Shown: positions 1 to 12,839 of the stretch, one piece after another
Layout of the letters: every line of letters begins with the position of its first letter
Numbering within the stretch: the stretch's first letter is position 1
Origin: Auanema rhodensis
Lineage: Eukaryota > Nematoda > Chromadorea > Rhabditida > Rhabditidae
Length of the DNA stretch: 64,000 nt
Assembly: GCA_964057225.1 (NCBI GenBank)
Contig: OZ059898.1
Location: forward strand, 10,230,001-10,294,000
Direction of reading: 5' to 3'
Translations under genes and position numbers: made by a program
The notes under the pieces: generated by a model
Database searches by the model: none
What the model was told of the DNA's origin: nothing
The model's input: only the letters and a program-made list of their open reading frames with translations

Positions 1-95
1 AAAAACAGTAAAATAAAACTGTGAAAGCGGGTAAAACTGTTGAACTAAAACAGTCTTTATAAAATATAAATGATATTTTTTTATAAAAGTGAAGT

Positions 96-166
96 TGCAT
101 CGGCCGGGAATCGAACCCGGGTCGCCCGCGTGGCACGCGAGCATTCTACCACTGAACCACCGATGC
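96..166 (-). tRNA. tRNA-Gly-GCC: tRNA-Gly(GCC) copy 1, C32G variant
   Basis: Full cloverleaf with anticodon GCC at 132-134. Position 136 is C where other copies have G, which changes loop residue C32 to G and could form a G32-C38 pair that narrows the anticodon loop. Alpha flank; 866 bp to the next copy. Confidence 0.88.
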
Positions 167-961
167 TTCGAAAATGTTAGATTGTTTCCGAAAAATTATG
201 AAAAGTCAAGTTCTACTGATTTGAAGAAAATTGTAAGTTTTAGAAAATAATTAAAAATACGTTCTCTCTACTATTAACTGATTGTCGGCTAAAATATGGT
301 AACAGTTTTTATGTAAAGTTTCCATGATTAGGATTAAACAAAAAAAAGAATTAAAAAGAAACACTTCTTGTTTACTTACTTGATTATACTACTTGAAATT
401 CCAAAAACAGTAGAATAAAATAGAGAAAGAGACGAAAAAAGTTGAACGATTTGAAGAGAATTGTGAGTTTTAGAAAAGAATTAAAGTTTAGCTTTGTCTA
501 CTATTAACTGATTATCGGCTGAAATATGGTGACAGTTTTTTTTTAAAAGTTTCCATGATTAAGATTAATCAAAGAAAAAAAAATCAAAGAGAAACACTTC
601 TTGTTTACTAATTTGATTATAACACTTGAAATTCCAACAAAAGTAAAGTAAAACTGTTAAAGCGAGTAAAACTGTTGAACAATTTGAAGACAATTGTAAG
701 TTGAAGAATAAAATTAAAGTTTAGCTCTCTCTACTATTAACTGAATGTCGGCTAAAATATGGTAACAGTTTTTATTAAAAGTTTCCATGATTAAGATTAA
801 ACAAAGAAAAAAAATCAAAGAGAAACACTTCTTGTTTACTAATTTGATTATAACACTTGAAATTCCAACAAAAGTAAAATAAAACTGTGAAAGCGGGTAA
901 AACTGTTGAACTAAAACAGTCTTTATAAAATATAAATGATATTTTTTTATAAAAGTGAAGT

Positions 962-1032
962 TGCATCGGCCGGGAATCGAACCCGGGTCGCCCGCGTGGC
1001 AGGCGAGCATTCTACCACTGAACCACCGATGC
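962..1032 (-). tRNA. tRNA-Gly-GCC: tRNA-Gly(GCC) copy 2, canonical reference copy
   Basis: This 71-nt gene is the reference for the array. The acceptor stem is GCATCGG/CCGATGC with discriminator A, and the D stem is GTTC/GAAT. The anticodon stem is CTCGC/GCGGG with a CTGCCAC loop (anticodon GCC at 998-1000), and the T stem is CCGGG/CCCGG with a TTCGATT loop. The A box TGGTTCAGTGG and B box GGTTCGATTCC (973-983) are intact. No CCA is encoded, as in eukaryotes. The Pol III T4 terminator is at 951-954. It delivers glycine at GGC and GGU codons. Alpha flank; 863 bp to the next copy. Confidence 0.98.
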
Positions 1033-1824
1033 TTCGAAAATGTTAGATTGTTTCCGAAAAATTATGAAAAGTCAAGTTCCACTGATTTGAAGAAAATTGT
1101 AAGTTTTAGAAAATAATTAAAAATAAGTTCTCTCTACTATTAACTGATTGTCGGCTAAAATATGGTAACAGTTTTTATAAAAAGTTTCCATGATTGAGAT
1201 TAAACAAAAAAAAGAATTAAAGAGAAACACTTCTTGTTTACTTACTTGATTATACTACTTGAAATTCGAAAAAAAGTAAAAAACAATTGAGAAAGCGACA
1301 TAAACAGTTGAACGATTTGAAGAGAATTGTAAGTTTAAGAAAAGATTTAAAGTTTAGCTTTGTCTACTATTAACTGATTATCGGCTAAAATAAGGTAACA
1401 GTTTTTATTGAAAGTTTCCATGATTAAGATTAAACAAAGAAAAAAATCAAAGAGAAACACTTCTTGTTTACTTACTTGATTATAATACTTGAAATTCCAA
1501 AAACAGTAAAATAAAATTGAGAAAGCGACAAAAACAGTTGAACGATTTGAAGACAATTGTAAGTTGAAGAATAAAATTAAAGTTTAGCTCTCTCTACTAT
1601 TAACTGAATGTCGGCTAAAATATGGTATCAGTTTTTATTAAAAGTTTCCATGATTAAGATTAAACAAAGAAAAAAAATCAAAGAGAAACACTTCTTGTTT
1701 ACTAATTTGATTATAACACTTGAAAATCCAACAAAAGTAAAATAAAACTGTGAAAGCGGGTAAAACTGTTGAACTAAAACAGTCTTTATAAAATATAAAT
1801 GCTATATTTTTATAAAAGTGAAGT

Positions 1825-1895
1825 TGCATCGGCCGGGAATCGAACCCGGGTCGCCCGCGTGGCAGGCGAGCATTCTACCACTGAACCACCGATGC
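1825..1895 (-). tRNA. tRNA-Gly-GCC: tRNA-Gly(GCC) copy 3
   Basis: Canonical sequence. Beta flank (ATGCTATATTTTTATAAAAG); 1091 bp to the next copy (four monomers). Confidence 0.97.
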
Positions 1896-2402
1896 TTCGA
1901 AAATGTTAGATTGTTTCCGAAAAATTATGAAAAGTCAAGTTCTACTGATTTGAAGAGAATTGTAAGTTTTAGAAAATAATTAAAAATTAGTTCTCTCTAC
2001 TATTAACTGATTGTCGGCTAAAATATGGTAACAGTTTTTATAAAAAGTTTCCATGATTAGGATTAAACAAAAAAAAGAATTAAAGAGAAACACTTTTTGT
2101 TTACTTATTTGATTATAATACTTTAAATTCCAAAAACAGTAGAATAAAATTGAGAAATCGACAAAAACAGTTGAACGATTTGAAGAAAATTGTAAGTTTT
2201 AGAAAATAATTAAAAATAAGTTCTCTCTACTATTAACTGATTGTCGGCTAAAATATGGTAACAGTTTTTATAAAAAGTTTCCATGATTGAGATTAAACAA
2301 AAAAAAGAATTAAAGAGAAACACTTCTTGTTTACTTACTTGATTATACTACTTGAAATTCGAAAAAAAGTAAAAAACAATTGAGAAAGCGACATAAACAG
2401 TT

Positions 2403-2632
2403 GAACGATTTGAAGAGAATTGTAAGTTTAAGAAAAGATTTAAAGTTTAGCTTTGTCTACTATTAACTGATTATCGGCTAAAATAAGGTAACAGTTTTTA
2501 TTGAAAGTTTCCATGATTAAGATTAAACAAAGAAAAAAATCAAAGAGAAACACTTCTTGTTTACTTACTTGATTATAATACTTGAAATTCCAAAAACAGT
2601 AAAATAAAATTGAGAAAGCGACAAAAACAGTT
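2403..2632. repeat. Representative 230-bp satellite base monomer (AGCTTTGTC kind)
   Basis: This is a single base monomer running from GAAC to the next GAAC. It is AT-rich and contains the conserved blocks ACTATTAACTGATTATCGGC, GTTTCCATGATTAAGATT and GAGAAACACTTCTTGTTTAC, which recur in nearly every monomer of the window. No ORF or RNA gene is recognisable inside it. Confidence 0.9.
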
Positions 2633-2915
2633 GAACGATTTGAAGACAATTGTAAGTTGAAGAATAAAATTAAAGTTTAGCTCTCTCTTATTAACTGAAT
2701 GTCGGCTAAAATATGGTATCAGTTTTTATTAAAAGTTTCCATGATTAAGATTAAACAAAGAAAAAAAATCAAAGAGAAACACTTCTTGTTTACTAATTTG
2801 ATTATAACACTTGAAAATCCAACAAAAGTAAAATAAAACTGTGAAAGCGGGTAAAACTGTTGAACTAAAACAGTCTTTATAAAATATAAATGCTATATTT
2901 TTATAAAAGTGAAGT

Positions 2916-2986
2916 TGCATCGGCCGGGAATCGAACCCGGGTCGCCCGCGTGGCAGGCGAGCATTCTACCACTGAACCACCGATGC
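2916..2986 (-). tRNA. tRNA-Gly-GCC: tRNA-Gly(GCC) copy 4
   Basis: Canonical sequence. Beta flank, nearly identical in context to the preceding copy; 1091 bp to the next. Confidence 0.97.
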
Positions 2987-4006
2987 TTCGAAAATGTTAG
3001 ATTGTTTCCGAAAAATTATGAAAAGTCAAGTTCTACTGATTTGAAGAGAATTGTAAGTTTTAGAAAATAATTAAAAATTAGTTCTCTCTACTATTAACTG
3101 ATTGTCGGCTAAAATATGGTAACAGTTTTTATAAAAAGTTTCCATGATTAGGATTAAACAAAAAAAAGAATTAAAGAGAAACACTTTTTGTTTACTTATT
3201 TGATTATAATACTTTAAATTCCAAAAACAGTAGAATAAAATTGAGAAATCGACAAAAACAGTTGAACGATTTGAAGAGAATTGTAAGTTTTAGAAAAGAA
3301 TTAAAGTTCAGCTATCTCTACTATTAACTGACTATCGGCTAGAATAAGGTAACAGTTTTTATTGAAAGTTTCCATGATTAAGATTGAACAAAAAAAAATT
3401 AGAGAGAAACACTTCTTGTTTACTTACTTGATTATACTACTTGAAATTCGAAAAAAAGTAAAAAACAATTGAGAAAGCGACATAAACAATTGAACGATTT
3501 GAAGAGAATTGTAAGTTTAAGAAAAGATTTAAAGTTTAGCTTTGTCTACTATTAACTGATTATCGGCTAAAATAAGGTAACAGTTTTTATTGAAAGTTTC
3601 CATGATTAAGATTAAACAAAGAAAAAAATCAAAGAGAAACACTTCTTGTTTACTTACTTGATTATAATACTTGAAATTCCAAAAACAGTAAAATAAAATT
3701 GAGAAAGCGACAAAAACAGTTGAACAATTTGAAGACAATTGTAAGTTGAAGAATAAAATTAAAGTTTAGCTCTCTCTACTATTAACTGAATGTCGGCTAA
3801 AATATGGTAACATTTTTTATTAAAAGTTTCCATGATTAAGATTAAACAAAGAAAAAAAATCAAAGAGAAACACTTCTTGTTTACTAATTTGATTATAACA
3901 CTTGAAATTCCAACAAAAGTAAAATAAAACTGTGAAAGCGGGTAAAACTGTTGAACTAAAACAGTCTTTATAAAATATAAATGATATTTTTTTATAAAAG
4001 TGAAGT

Positions 4007-4077
4007 TGCATCGGCCGGGAATCGAACCCGGGTCGCCCGCGTGGCAGGCGAGCATTCTACCACTGAACCACCGATGC
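4007..4077 (-). tRNA. tRNA-Gly-GCC: tRNA-Gly(GCC) copy 5
   Basis: Canonical sequence. Alpha flank; 1097 bp to the next copy. Confidence 0.97.
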
Positions 4078-5103
4078 TTCGAAAATGTTAGATTGTTTCC
4101 GAAAAATTATGAAAAGTCAAGTTCTACTGATTTGAAGAAAATTGTAAGTTTTAGAAAATAATTGAAAATTAGTTCTCTCTACTATTAACTGATTGTCGGC
4201 TAAAATATGGTTACAGTTTTTATAAAAAGTTTCCATGATTGAGATTAAACAAAAAAAAGAATTAAAGAGAAACACTTCTTGTTTACTTACTTGATTATAC
4301 TACTTGAAATTCGAAAAAAAGTAAAAAACAATTGAGAAAGCGACATAAACAGTTGAACGATTTGAAGAGAATTGTAAGTTTTAGAAAAGAATTAAAGTTC
4401 AGCTATCTCTACTATTAACTGACTATCAGCTGAAATATGGTGACAGTTTTTTATTAAAAGTTTCCATGATTAAGATTAAACAAAGAAAAAAAATCAAAGA
4501 GAAACACTTCTTGTTTACTTATTTGATTATAACACTTGAAATTCCAACAAAAGTAAAGTAAAACTGTTAATGCGAGTAAAACTGTTGAACGATTTGAAGA
4601 CAATTGTAAGTTTAAGAAAAGAATTAAAGTTTAGCTTTGTCTACTATTAACTGATTATCGGCTGAAATATGGTGACAGTTTTTTTTTAAAAGTTTCCAGG
4701 ATTAAGATTAAACAAAGAAAAAAAAATCAAAGAGAAACACTTCTTGTTTACTTATTTGATTATAACACTTGAAATTCCAACAAAAGTAAAATAAAACTGT
4801 TAATGCGAGTAAAACTGTTGAACAATTTGAAGACAATTGTAAGTTGAAAAAAAAAATTAAAGTTTAGCTCTCTCTACTATTAACTGAATGTCGGCTAAAA
4901 TATGGTAACAGTTTTTATTAAAAGTTCCCATGATTAAGATTAAACAAAGAAAAAAATCAAAGAGAAACACTTCTTGTTTACTTATTTGATTATAACACTT
5001 GAAATTCCAACAAAAGTAAAATAAAACTGTGAAAGCGGGTAAAACTGTTGAACTAAAACAGTCTTTATAAAATATAAATGATATTTTTTTATAAAAGTGA
5101 AGT

Positions 5104-5174
5104 TGCATCGGCCGGGAATCGAACCCGGGTCGCCCGCGTGGCAGGCGAGCATTCTACCACTGAACCACCGATGC
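5104..5174 (-). tRNA. tRNA-Gly-GCC: tRNA-Gly(GCC) copy 6
   Basis: Canonical sequence. Alpha flank; 865 bp to the next copy. Confidence 0.97.
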
Positions 5175-5968
5175 TTCGAAAATGTTAGATTGTTTCCGAA
5201 AAATTATGAAAAGTCAAGTTCTACTGATTTGAAGAGAATTGTGAGTTTTAGAAAAGAATTAAAGTTCAGCTATCTCTACTATTAACTGATTATCGGCTAA
5301 AATAAGGTAACAGTTTTTATTGAAAGTTTCCATGATTAAGATTAAACAAAGAAAAAAAATCAAAGAGAAACACTTCTTGTTTACTTATTTGATTATAATA
5401 CTTGAAATTCCAAAAACAGTAGAATAAAATAGAGAAAGCGACGAAAAAAGTTGAACGATTTGAAGAGAATTGTAAGTTTTAGAAAAGAATTAAAGTTCAG
5501 CTATCTCTACTATTAACTGATTATCGGCTAAAATAAGGTAACAGTTTTTATTGAAAGTTTCCATGATTAAGATTAAACAAAGAAAAAAAATCAAAGAGAA
5601 ACACTTCTTCTTTACTTACTTGATTATAATACTTGAAATTCCAAAAACAGTAAAATAAAATTGAAAAAGCGACAAAAACAGTTGAACGATTTGAAGACAA
5701 TTGTAAGTTGAAGAATAAAATTAAAGTTTAGCTCTCTCTACTATTAACTGAATGTCGGCTAAAATATGGTATCAGTTTTTATTAAAAGTTTCCATGATTA
5801 AGATTAAACAAAGAAAAAAAATCAAAGAGAAACACTTCTTGTTTACTAATTTGATTATAACACTTGAAAATCCAACAAAAGTAAAATAAAACTGTGAAAG
5901 CGGGTAAAACTGTTGAACTAAAACAGTCTTTATAAAATATAAATGCTATATTTTTATAAAATAGAAGT

Positions 5969-6039
5969 TGCATCGGCCGGGAATCGAACCCGGGTCGCCC
6001 GCGTGGCAGGCGAGCATTCTACCACTGAACCACTGATGC
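5969..6039 (-). tRNA. tRNA-Gly-GCC: tRNA-Gly(GCC) copy 7, acceptor-stem G6A variant
   Basis: Base 6034 is T instead of C, giving A6 opposite C67 in the acceptor stem. This is one mismatch in an otherwise canonical copy. Beta' flank; 1093 bp to the next copy. Confidence 0.88.
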
Positions 6040-7061
6040 TTCGAAAATGTTAGATTGTTTCCGAAAAATTATGAAAAGTCAAGTTCTACTGATTTGAAGA
6101 GAATTGTAAGTTTTAGAAAATAATTAAAAATTAGTTCTCTCTACTATTAACTGATTGTCGGCTAAAATATGGTAACAGTTTTTATAAAAAGTTTCCATGA
6201 TTAGGATTAAACAAAAAAAAGAATTAAAGAGAAACACTTTTTGTTTACTTATTTGATTATAATACTTTAAATTCCAAAAACAGTAGAATAAAATTGAGAA
6301 ATCGACAAAAACAGTTGAACGATTTGAAGAGAATTGTAAGTTTTAGAAAATAATTAAAAATTAGTTCTCTCTACTATTAACTGATTGTCGGCTAAAATAT
6401 GGTTACAGTTTTTATAAAAAGTTTCCATGATTAGGATTAAACAAAAAAAAGAATTAAAGAGAAACACTTTTTGTTTACTTATTTGATTATAATACTTGAA
6501 ATTCCAAAAACAGTAGAATAAAATTGAGAAATCGACAAAAACAGTTGAACGATTTGAAGAGAATTGTAAGTTTTAGAAAAGAATTAAAGTTCAGCTATCT
6601 CTACTATTAACTGATTATCGGCTAAAATAAGGTAACAGTTTTTATTGAAAGTTTCCATGATTAAGATTAAACAAAGAAAAAAATCAAAGAGAAACACTTC
6701 TTGTTTACTTACTTGATTATATTACTTGAAATTCCAAAAACAGTAAAATAAAATTGAAAAAGCGACAAAAACAGTTGAACAATTTGAAGACAATTGTAAG
6801 TTGAAGAATAAAATTAAAGTTTAGCTCTCTCTACTATTAACTGAATGTCGGCTAAAATATGGTAACAGTTTTTATTAAAAGTTCCCATGATTAAGATTAA
6901 ACAAAGAAAAAAAATCAAAGAGAAACACTTCTTGTTTACTTATTTGATTATAATACTTGAAATTCCAAAAACAGTAAAATAAAACTGTGAAAGCGGGTAA
7001 AACTGTTGAACTAAAACAGTCTTTATAAAATATAAATGATATTTTTTTATAAAAGTGAAGT

Positions 7062-7132
7062 TGCATCGGCCGGGAATCGAACCCGGGTCGCCCGCGTGGC
7101 AGGCGAGCATTCTACCACTGAACCACCGATGC
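7062..7132 (-). tRNA. tRNA-Gly-GCC: tRNA-Gly(GCC) copy 8
   Basis: Canonical sequence. It lies exactly 6966 bp from copy 1 and shares its downstream marker AAAAATACGTTC, but not copy 1's loop mutation. Alpha flank; 866 bp to the next copy. Confidence 0.97.
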
Positions 7133-7927
7133 TTCGAAAATGTTAGATTGTTTCCGAAAAATTATGAAAAGTCAAGTTCTACTGATTTGAAGAAAATTGT
7201 AAGTTTTAGAAAATAATTAAAAATACGTTCTCTCTACTATTAACTGATTGTCGGCTAAAATATGGTAACAGTTTTTATGTAAAGTTTCCATGATTAGGAT
7301 TAAACAAAAAAAAGAATTAAAAAGAAACACTTCTTGTTTACTTACTTGATTATACTACTTGAAATTCCAAAAACAGTAGAATAAAATAGAGAAAGAGACG
7401 AAAAAAGTTGAACGATTTGAAGAGAATTGTGAGTTTTAGAAAAGAATTAAAGTTTAGCTTTGTCTACTATTAACTGATTATCGGCTGAAATATGGTGACA
7501 GTTTTTTTTTAAAAGTTTCCATGATTAAGATTAATCAAAGAAAAAAAAATCAAAGAGAAACACTTCTTGTTTACTAATTTGATTATAACACTTGAAATTC
7601 CAACAAAAGTAAAGTAAAACTGTTAAAGCGAGTAAAACTGTTGAACAATTTGAAGACAATTGTAAGTTGAAGAATAAAATTAAAGTTTAGCTCTCTCTAC
7701 TATTAACTGAATGTCGGCTAAAATATGGTAACAGTTTTTATTAAAAGTTTCCATGATTAAGATTAAACAAAAAAAAAAAATCAAAGAGAAACACTTCTTG
7801 TTTACTAATTTGATTATAACACTTGAAATTCCAACAAAAGTAAAATAAAACTGTGAAAGCGGGTAAAACTGTTCAACTAAAACAGTCTTTATAAAATATA
7901 AATGCTATATTTTTATAAAAGTGAAGT

Positions 7928-7998
7928 TGCATCGGCCGGGAATCGAACCCGGGTCGCCCGCGTGGCAGGCGAGCATTCTACCACTGAACCACCGATGC
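7928..7998 (-). tRNA. tRNA-Gly-GCC: tRNA-Gly(GCC) copy 9
   Basis: Canonical sequence. Beta flank, with a private C in the cassette edge (GTTCAACTAAAAC); 1095 bp to the next copy. Confidence 0.97.
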
Positions 7999-9022
7999 TT
8001 CGAAAATGTTAGATTGTTTCCGAAAAATTATGAAAAGTCAAGTTCTACTGATTTGAAGAGAATTGTAAGTTTTAGAAAATAATTAAAAATTAGTTCTCTC
8101 TACTATTAACTGATTGTCGGCTAAAATATGGTAACAGTTTTTATAAAAAGTTTCCATGATTAGGATTAAACAAAAAAAAGAATTAAAGAGAAACACTTTT
8201 TGTTTACTTATTTGATTATAATACTTTAAATTCCAAAAACAGTAGAATAAAATTGAGAAATCGACAAAAACAGTTGAACGATTTGAAGAGAATTGTAAGT
8301 TTTAGAAAAGAATTAAAGTTCAGCTATCTCTACTATTAACTGACTATCGGCTAGAATAAGGTAACAGTTTTTATTGAAAGTTTCCATGATTAAGATTGAA
8401 CAAAAAAAAAATTAGAGAGAAACACTTCTTGTTTACTTACTTGATTATACTACTTGAAATTCGAAAAAAAGTAAAAAACAATTGAGAAAGCGACATAAAC
8501 AATTGAACGATTTGAAGAGAATTGTAAGTTTAAGAAAAGATTTAAAGTTTAGCTTTGTCTACTATTAACTGATTATCGGCTGAAATATGGTGACAGTTTT
8601 TTTTTAAAAGTTTCCATGATTAAGACTAATCAAAGAAAAAAAAATTAAAGAGAAACACTTCTTGTTTACTAATTTGATTATAACACTTGAAATTCCAACA
8701 AAAGTAAAGTGAAACTGTTAAAGCGAGTAAAACTTTTGAACAATTTGAAGACAATTGTAAGTTGAAGAATAAAATTAAAGTTTAGCTCTCTCTACTATTA
8801 ACTGAATGTCGGCTAAAATATGGTAACAGTTTTTATTAAAAGTTTCCATGATTAAGATTAAACAAAGAAAAAAAATCAAAGAGAAACACTTCTTGTTTAC
8901 TAATTTGATTATAACACTTGAAATTCCAACAAAAGTAAAATAAAACTGTGAAAGCGGGTAAAACTGTTGAACTAAAACAGTCTTTATAAAATATAAATGA
9001 TATTTTTTTATAAAAGTGAAGT

Positions 9023-9093
9023 TGCATCGGCCGGGAATCGAACCCGGGTCGCCCGCGTGGCAGGCGAGCATTCTACCACTGAACCACCGATGC
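9023..9093 (-). tRNA. tRNA-Gly-GCC: tRNA-Gly(GCC) copy 10
   Basis: Canonical sequence. Alpha flank; counterpart of the copy at 14727, 5704 bp away; 865 bp to the next copy. Confidence 0.97.
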
Positions 9094-9887
9094 TTCGAAA
9101 ATGTTAGATTGTTTCCGAAAAATTATGAAAAGTCAAGTTCTACTGATTTGAAGAAAATTGTAAGTTTTAGAAAATAATTAAAAATAAGTTCTCTCTACTA
9201 TTAACTGATTGTCGGCTAAAATATGGTAACAGTTTTTATAAAAAGTTTCCATGATTGAGATTAAACAAAAAAAAGAATTAAAGAGAAACACTTCTTGTTT
9301 ACTTACTTGATTATAATACTTGAAATTCGAAAAAAAGTAAAAAACAATTGAGAAAGCGACATAAACAGTTGAACGATTTGAAGAGAATTGTAAGTTTTAG
9401 AAAAGAATTAAAGTTCAGCTATCTCTACTATTAACTGATTATCGGCTGAAATATGGTGACAGTTTTTTATTAAAAGTTTCCATGATTAAGATTAAACAAA
9501 GAAAAAAAATCAAAGAGAAACACTTCTTGTTTACTTATTTGATTATAACACTTGAAATTCCAACAAAAGTAAAGTAAAACTGTTAAAGCGAGTAAAACTG
9601 TTGAACGATTTGAAGACAATTGTAAGTTGAAGAAAAAAATTAAAGTTTAGCTCTCTCTACTATTAACTGAATGTCGGCTGAAATAAGGTAACAATTTTTA
9701 TTAAAAGTTTCCATGATTTAGATTAAACAAAGAAAAAAAATCAAAGAGAAACACTTCTTGTTTACTAATTTGATTATAACACTTGAAAATCCAACAAAAG
9801 TAAAATAAAACTGTGAAAGCGGGTAAAACTGTTGAACTAAAACAGTCTTTATAAAATATAAATGATATATTTTTATAAAAGTGAAGT

Positions 9888-9958
9888 TGCATCGGCCGGG
9901 AATCGAACCCGGGTCGCCCGCGTGGCAGGCGAGCATTCTACCACTGAACCACCGATGC
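9888..9958 (-). tRNA. tRNA-Gly-GCC: tRNA-Gly(GCC) copy 11
   Basis: Canonical sequence. Gamma flank, preceded by a CATGATTTAGATTAAAC monomer variant. It is followed by the longest regular gap of the array, 1555 bp (six monomers). Confidence 0.97.
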
Positions 9959-11442
9959 TTCGAAAATGTTAGATTGTTTCCGAAAAATTATGAAAAGTCA
10001 AGTTCTACTGATTTGAAGAGAATTGTAAGTTTTAGAAAATAATTGAAAATTAGTTCTCTCTACTATTAACTGATTGTCGGCTAAAATATGGTTACAGTTT
10101 TTATAAAAAGTTTCCATGATTAGGATTAAACAAAAAAAAGAATTAAAGAGAAACACTTTTTGTTTACTTATTTGATTATAATACTTTAAATTCCAAAAAC
10201 AGTAGAATAAAATTGAGAAATCGACAAAAACAGTTGAACGATTTGAAGAGAATTGTAAGTTTTAGAAAAGAATTAAAGTTCAGCTATCTCTACTATTAAC
10301 TGACTATCGGCTAGAATAAGGTAACAGTTTTTATTGAAAGTTTCCATGATTAAGATTGAACAAAAAAAAAATCAAAGAGAAACACTTCTTGTTTACTAAT
10401 TTGATTATAACACTTGAAATTCCAACAAAAGTAAAATAAAACTGTGAAAGCGGGTAAAACTGTTGAACGATTTGAAGACAATTGTAAGTTTAAGAAAAGA
10501 ATTAAAGTTTAGCTTTGTCTACTATTAACTGATTATCGGCTGAAATATGGTGACAGTTTTTATGTAAAGTTTCCATGATTAGGATTAAACAAAAAAAGAA
10601 TTAAAAAGAAACACTTCTTGTTTACTTACTTGATTATACTACTTGAAATTCCAAAAACAGTAGAATAAAATAGAGAAAGAGACGAAAAAAGTTGAACGAT
10701 TTGAAGAGAATTGTGAGTTTTAGAAAAGAATTAAAGTTTAGCTTTGTCTACTATTAACTGATTATCGGCTGAAATATGGTGACAGTTTTTTTTTAAAAGT
10801 TTCCATGATTAAGATTAATCAAAGAAAAAAAAATCAAAGAGAAACACTTCTTGTTTACTAATTTGATTATAACACTTGAAATTCCAACAAAAGTAAAGTA
10901 AAACTGTTAAAGCGAGTAAAACTGTTGAACAATTTGAAGACAATTGTAAGTTGAAGAATAAAATTAAAGTTTAGCTCTCTCTACTATTAACTGAATGTCG
11001 GCTAAAATATGGTAACAGTTTTTATTAAAAGTTTCCATGATTAAGATTAAACAAAGAAAAAAAATCAAAGAGAAACACTTCTTGTTTACTTATTTGATTA
11101 TAACACTTGAAATTCCAACAAAAGTAAAATAAAACTGTGAAAGCGGGTAAAACTGTTGAACGATTTGAAGACAATTGTAAGTTGAAGAAAAAAATTAAAG
11201 TTTAGCTCTCTCTACTATTAACTGAATGTCGGCTGAAATAAGGTAACAATTTTTATTAAAAGTTTCCATGATTTAGATTAAACAAAGAAAAAAAATCAAA
11301 GAGAAACACTTCTTGTTTACTAATTTGATTATAACACTTGAAAATCCAACAAAAGTAAAATAAAACTGTGAAAGCGGGTAAAACTGTTGAACTAAAACAG
11401 TCTTTATAAAATATAAATGATATATTTTTATAAAAGTGAAGT

Positions 11443-11513
11443 TGCATCGGCCGGGAATCGAACCCGGGTCGCCCGCGTGGCAGGCGAGCATTCTACCACT
11501 GAACCACCGATGC
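11443..11513 (-). tRNA. tRNA-Gly-GCC: tRNA-Gly(GCC) copy 12
   Basis: Canonical sequence. Gamma flank sharing its context with copy 11; 1326 bp to the next copy (five monomers). Confidence 0.97.
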
Positions 11514-12768
11514 TTCGAAAATGTTAGATTGTTTCCGAAAAATTATGAAAAGTCAAGTTCTACTGATTTGAAGAGAATTGTAAGTTTTAGAAAATAATTG
11601 AAAATTAGTTCTCTCTACTATTAACTGATTGTCGGCTAAAATATGGTTACAGTTTTTATAAAAAGTTTCCATGATTAGGATTAAACAAAAAAAAGAATTA
11701 AAGAGAAACACTTTTTGTTTACTTATTTGATTATAATACTTTAAATTCCAAAAACAGTAGAATAAAATTGAGAAATCGACAAAAACAGTTGAACGATTTG
11801 AAGAGAATTGTAAGTTTTAGAAAAGAATTAAAGTTCAGCTATCTCTACTATTAACTGACTATCGGCTAGAATAAGGTAACAGTTTTTATTGAAAGTTTCC
11901 ATGATTAAGATTGAACAAAAAAAAAAATTAGAGAGAAACACTTCTTGTTTACTTACTTGATTATAATACTTGAAATTCCAAAAACAGTAAAATAAAATTG
12001 TGAAAGCGACAAAAACAGTTGAACGATTTGAAGACAATTGTAAGTTTAAGAAAAGAATTAAAGTTTAGCTTTGTCTACTATTAACTGATTATCGGCTGAA
12101 ATATGGTGACAGTTTTTATGTAAAGTTTCCATGATTAGGATTAAACAAAAAAAAGAATTAAAAAGAAACACTTCTTGTTTACTTACTTGATTATACTACT
12201 TGAAATTCCAAAAACAGTAGAATAAAATAGAGAAAGAGACGAAAAAAGTTGAACGATTTGAAGAGAATTGTGAGTTTTAGAAAAGAATTAAAGTTTAGCT
12301 TTGTCTACTATTAACTGATTATCGGCTGAAATATGGTGACAGTTTTTTTCTAAAAGTTTCCATGATTAAGATTAATCAAAGAAAAAAAAATCAAAGAGAA
12401 ACACTTCTTGTTTACTAATTTGATTATAACACTTGAAATTCCAACAAAAGTAAAGTAAAACTGTTAAAGCGAGTAAAACTGTTGAACAATTTGAAGACAA
12501 TTGTAAGTTGAAGAATAAAATTAAAGTTTAGCTCTCTCTACTATTAACTGAATGTCGGCTAAAATATGGTAACAGTTTTTATTAAAAGTTTCCATGATTA
12601 AGATTAAACAAAGAAAAAAAATCAAAGAGAAACACTTCTTGTTTACTTATTTGATTATAACACTTGAAATTCCAACAAAAGTAAAATAAAACTGTGAAAG
12701 CGGGTAAAACTGTTGAACTAAAACAGTCTTTATAAAATATAAATGATATTTTTTTATAAAAGTGAAGT

Positions 12769-12839
12769 TGCATCGGCCGGGAATCGAACCCGGGTCGCCC
12801 GCGTGGCAGGCGAGCATTCTACCACTGAACCACCGATGC
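12769..12839 (-). tRNA. tRNA-Gly-GCC: tRNA-Gly(GCC) copy 13
   Basis: Canonical sequence. Alpha flank; 863 bp to the next copy. Confidence 0.97.

Noticed and set aside
714..1010. Recurrent minus-strand ORFs of 63-98 aa, beginning MLACHAGDPG or MQLHFYKK, at nearly every unit
   Set aside because: They are translations of the tRNA gene and adjoining satellite. They recur only because the repeat recurs, include tRNA sequence and have no domain, so they are not genes.
5097..5285. Plus-strand ORFs with RPGIEPGSPAWQ
   Set aside because: This is the antisense reading of the tRNA-Gly gene, a familiar annotation artefact.
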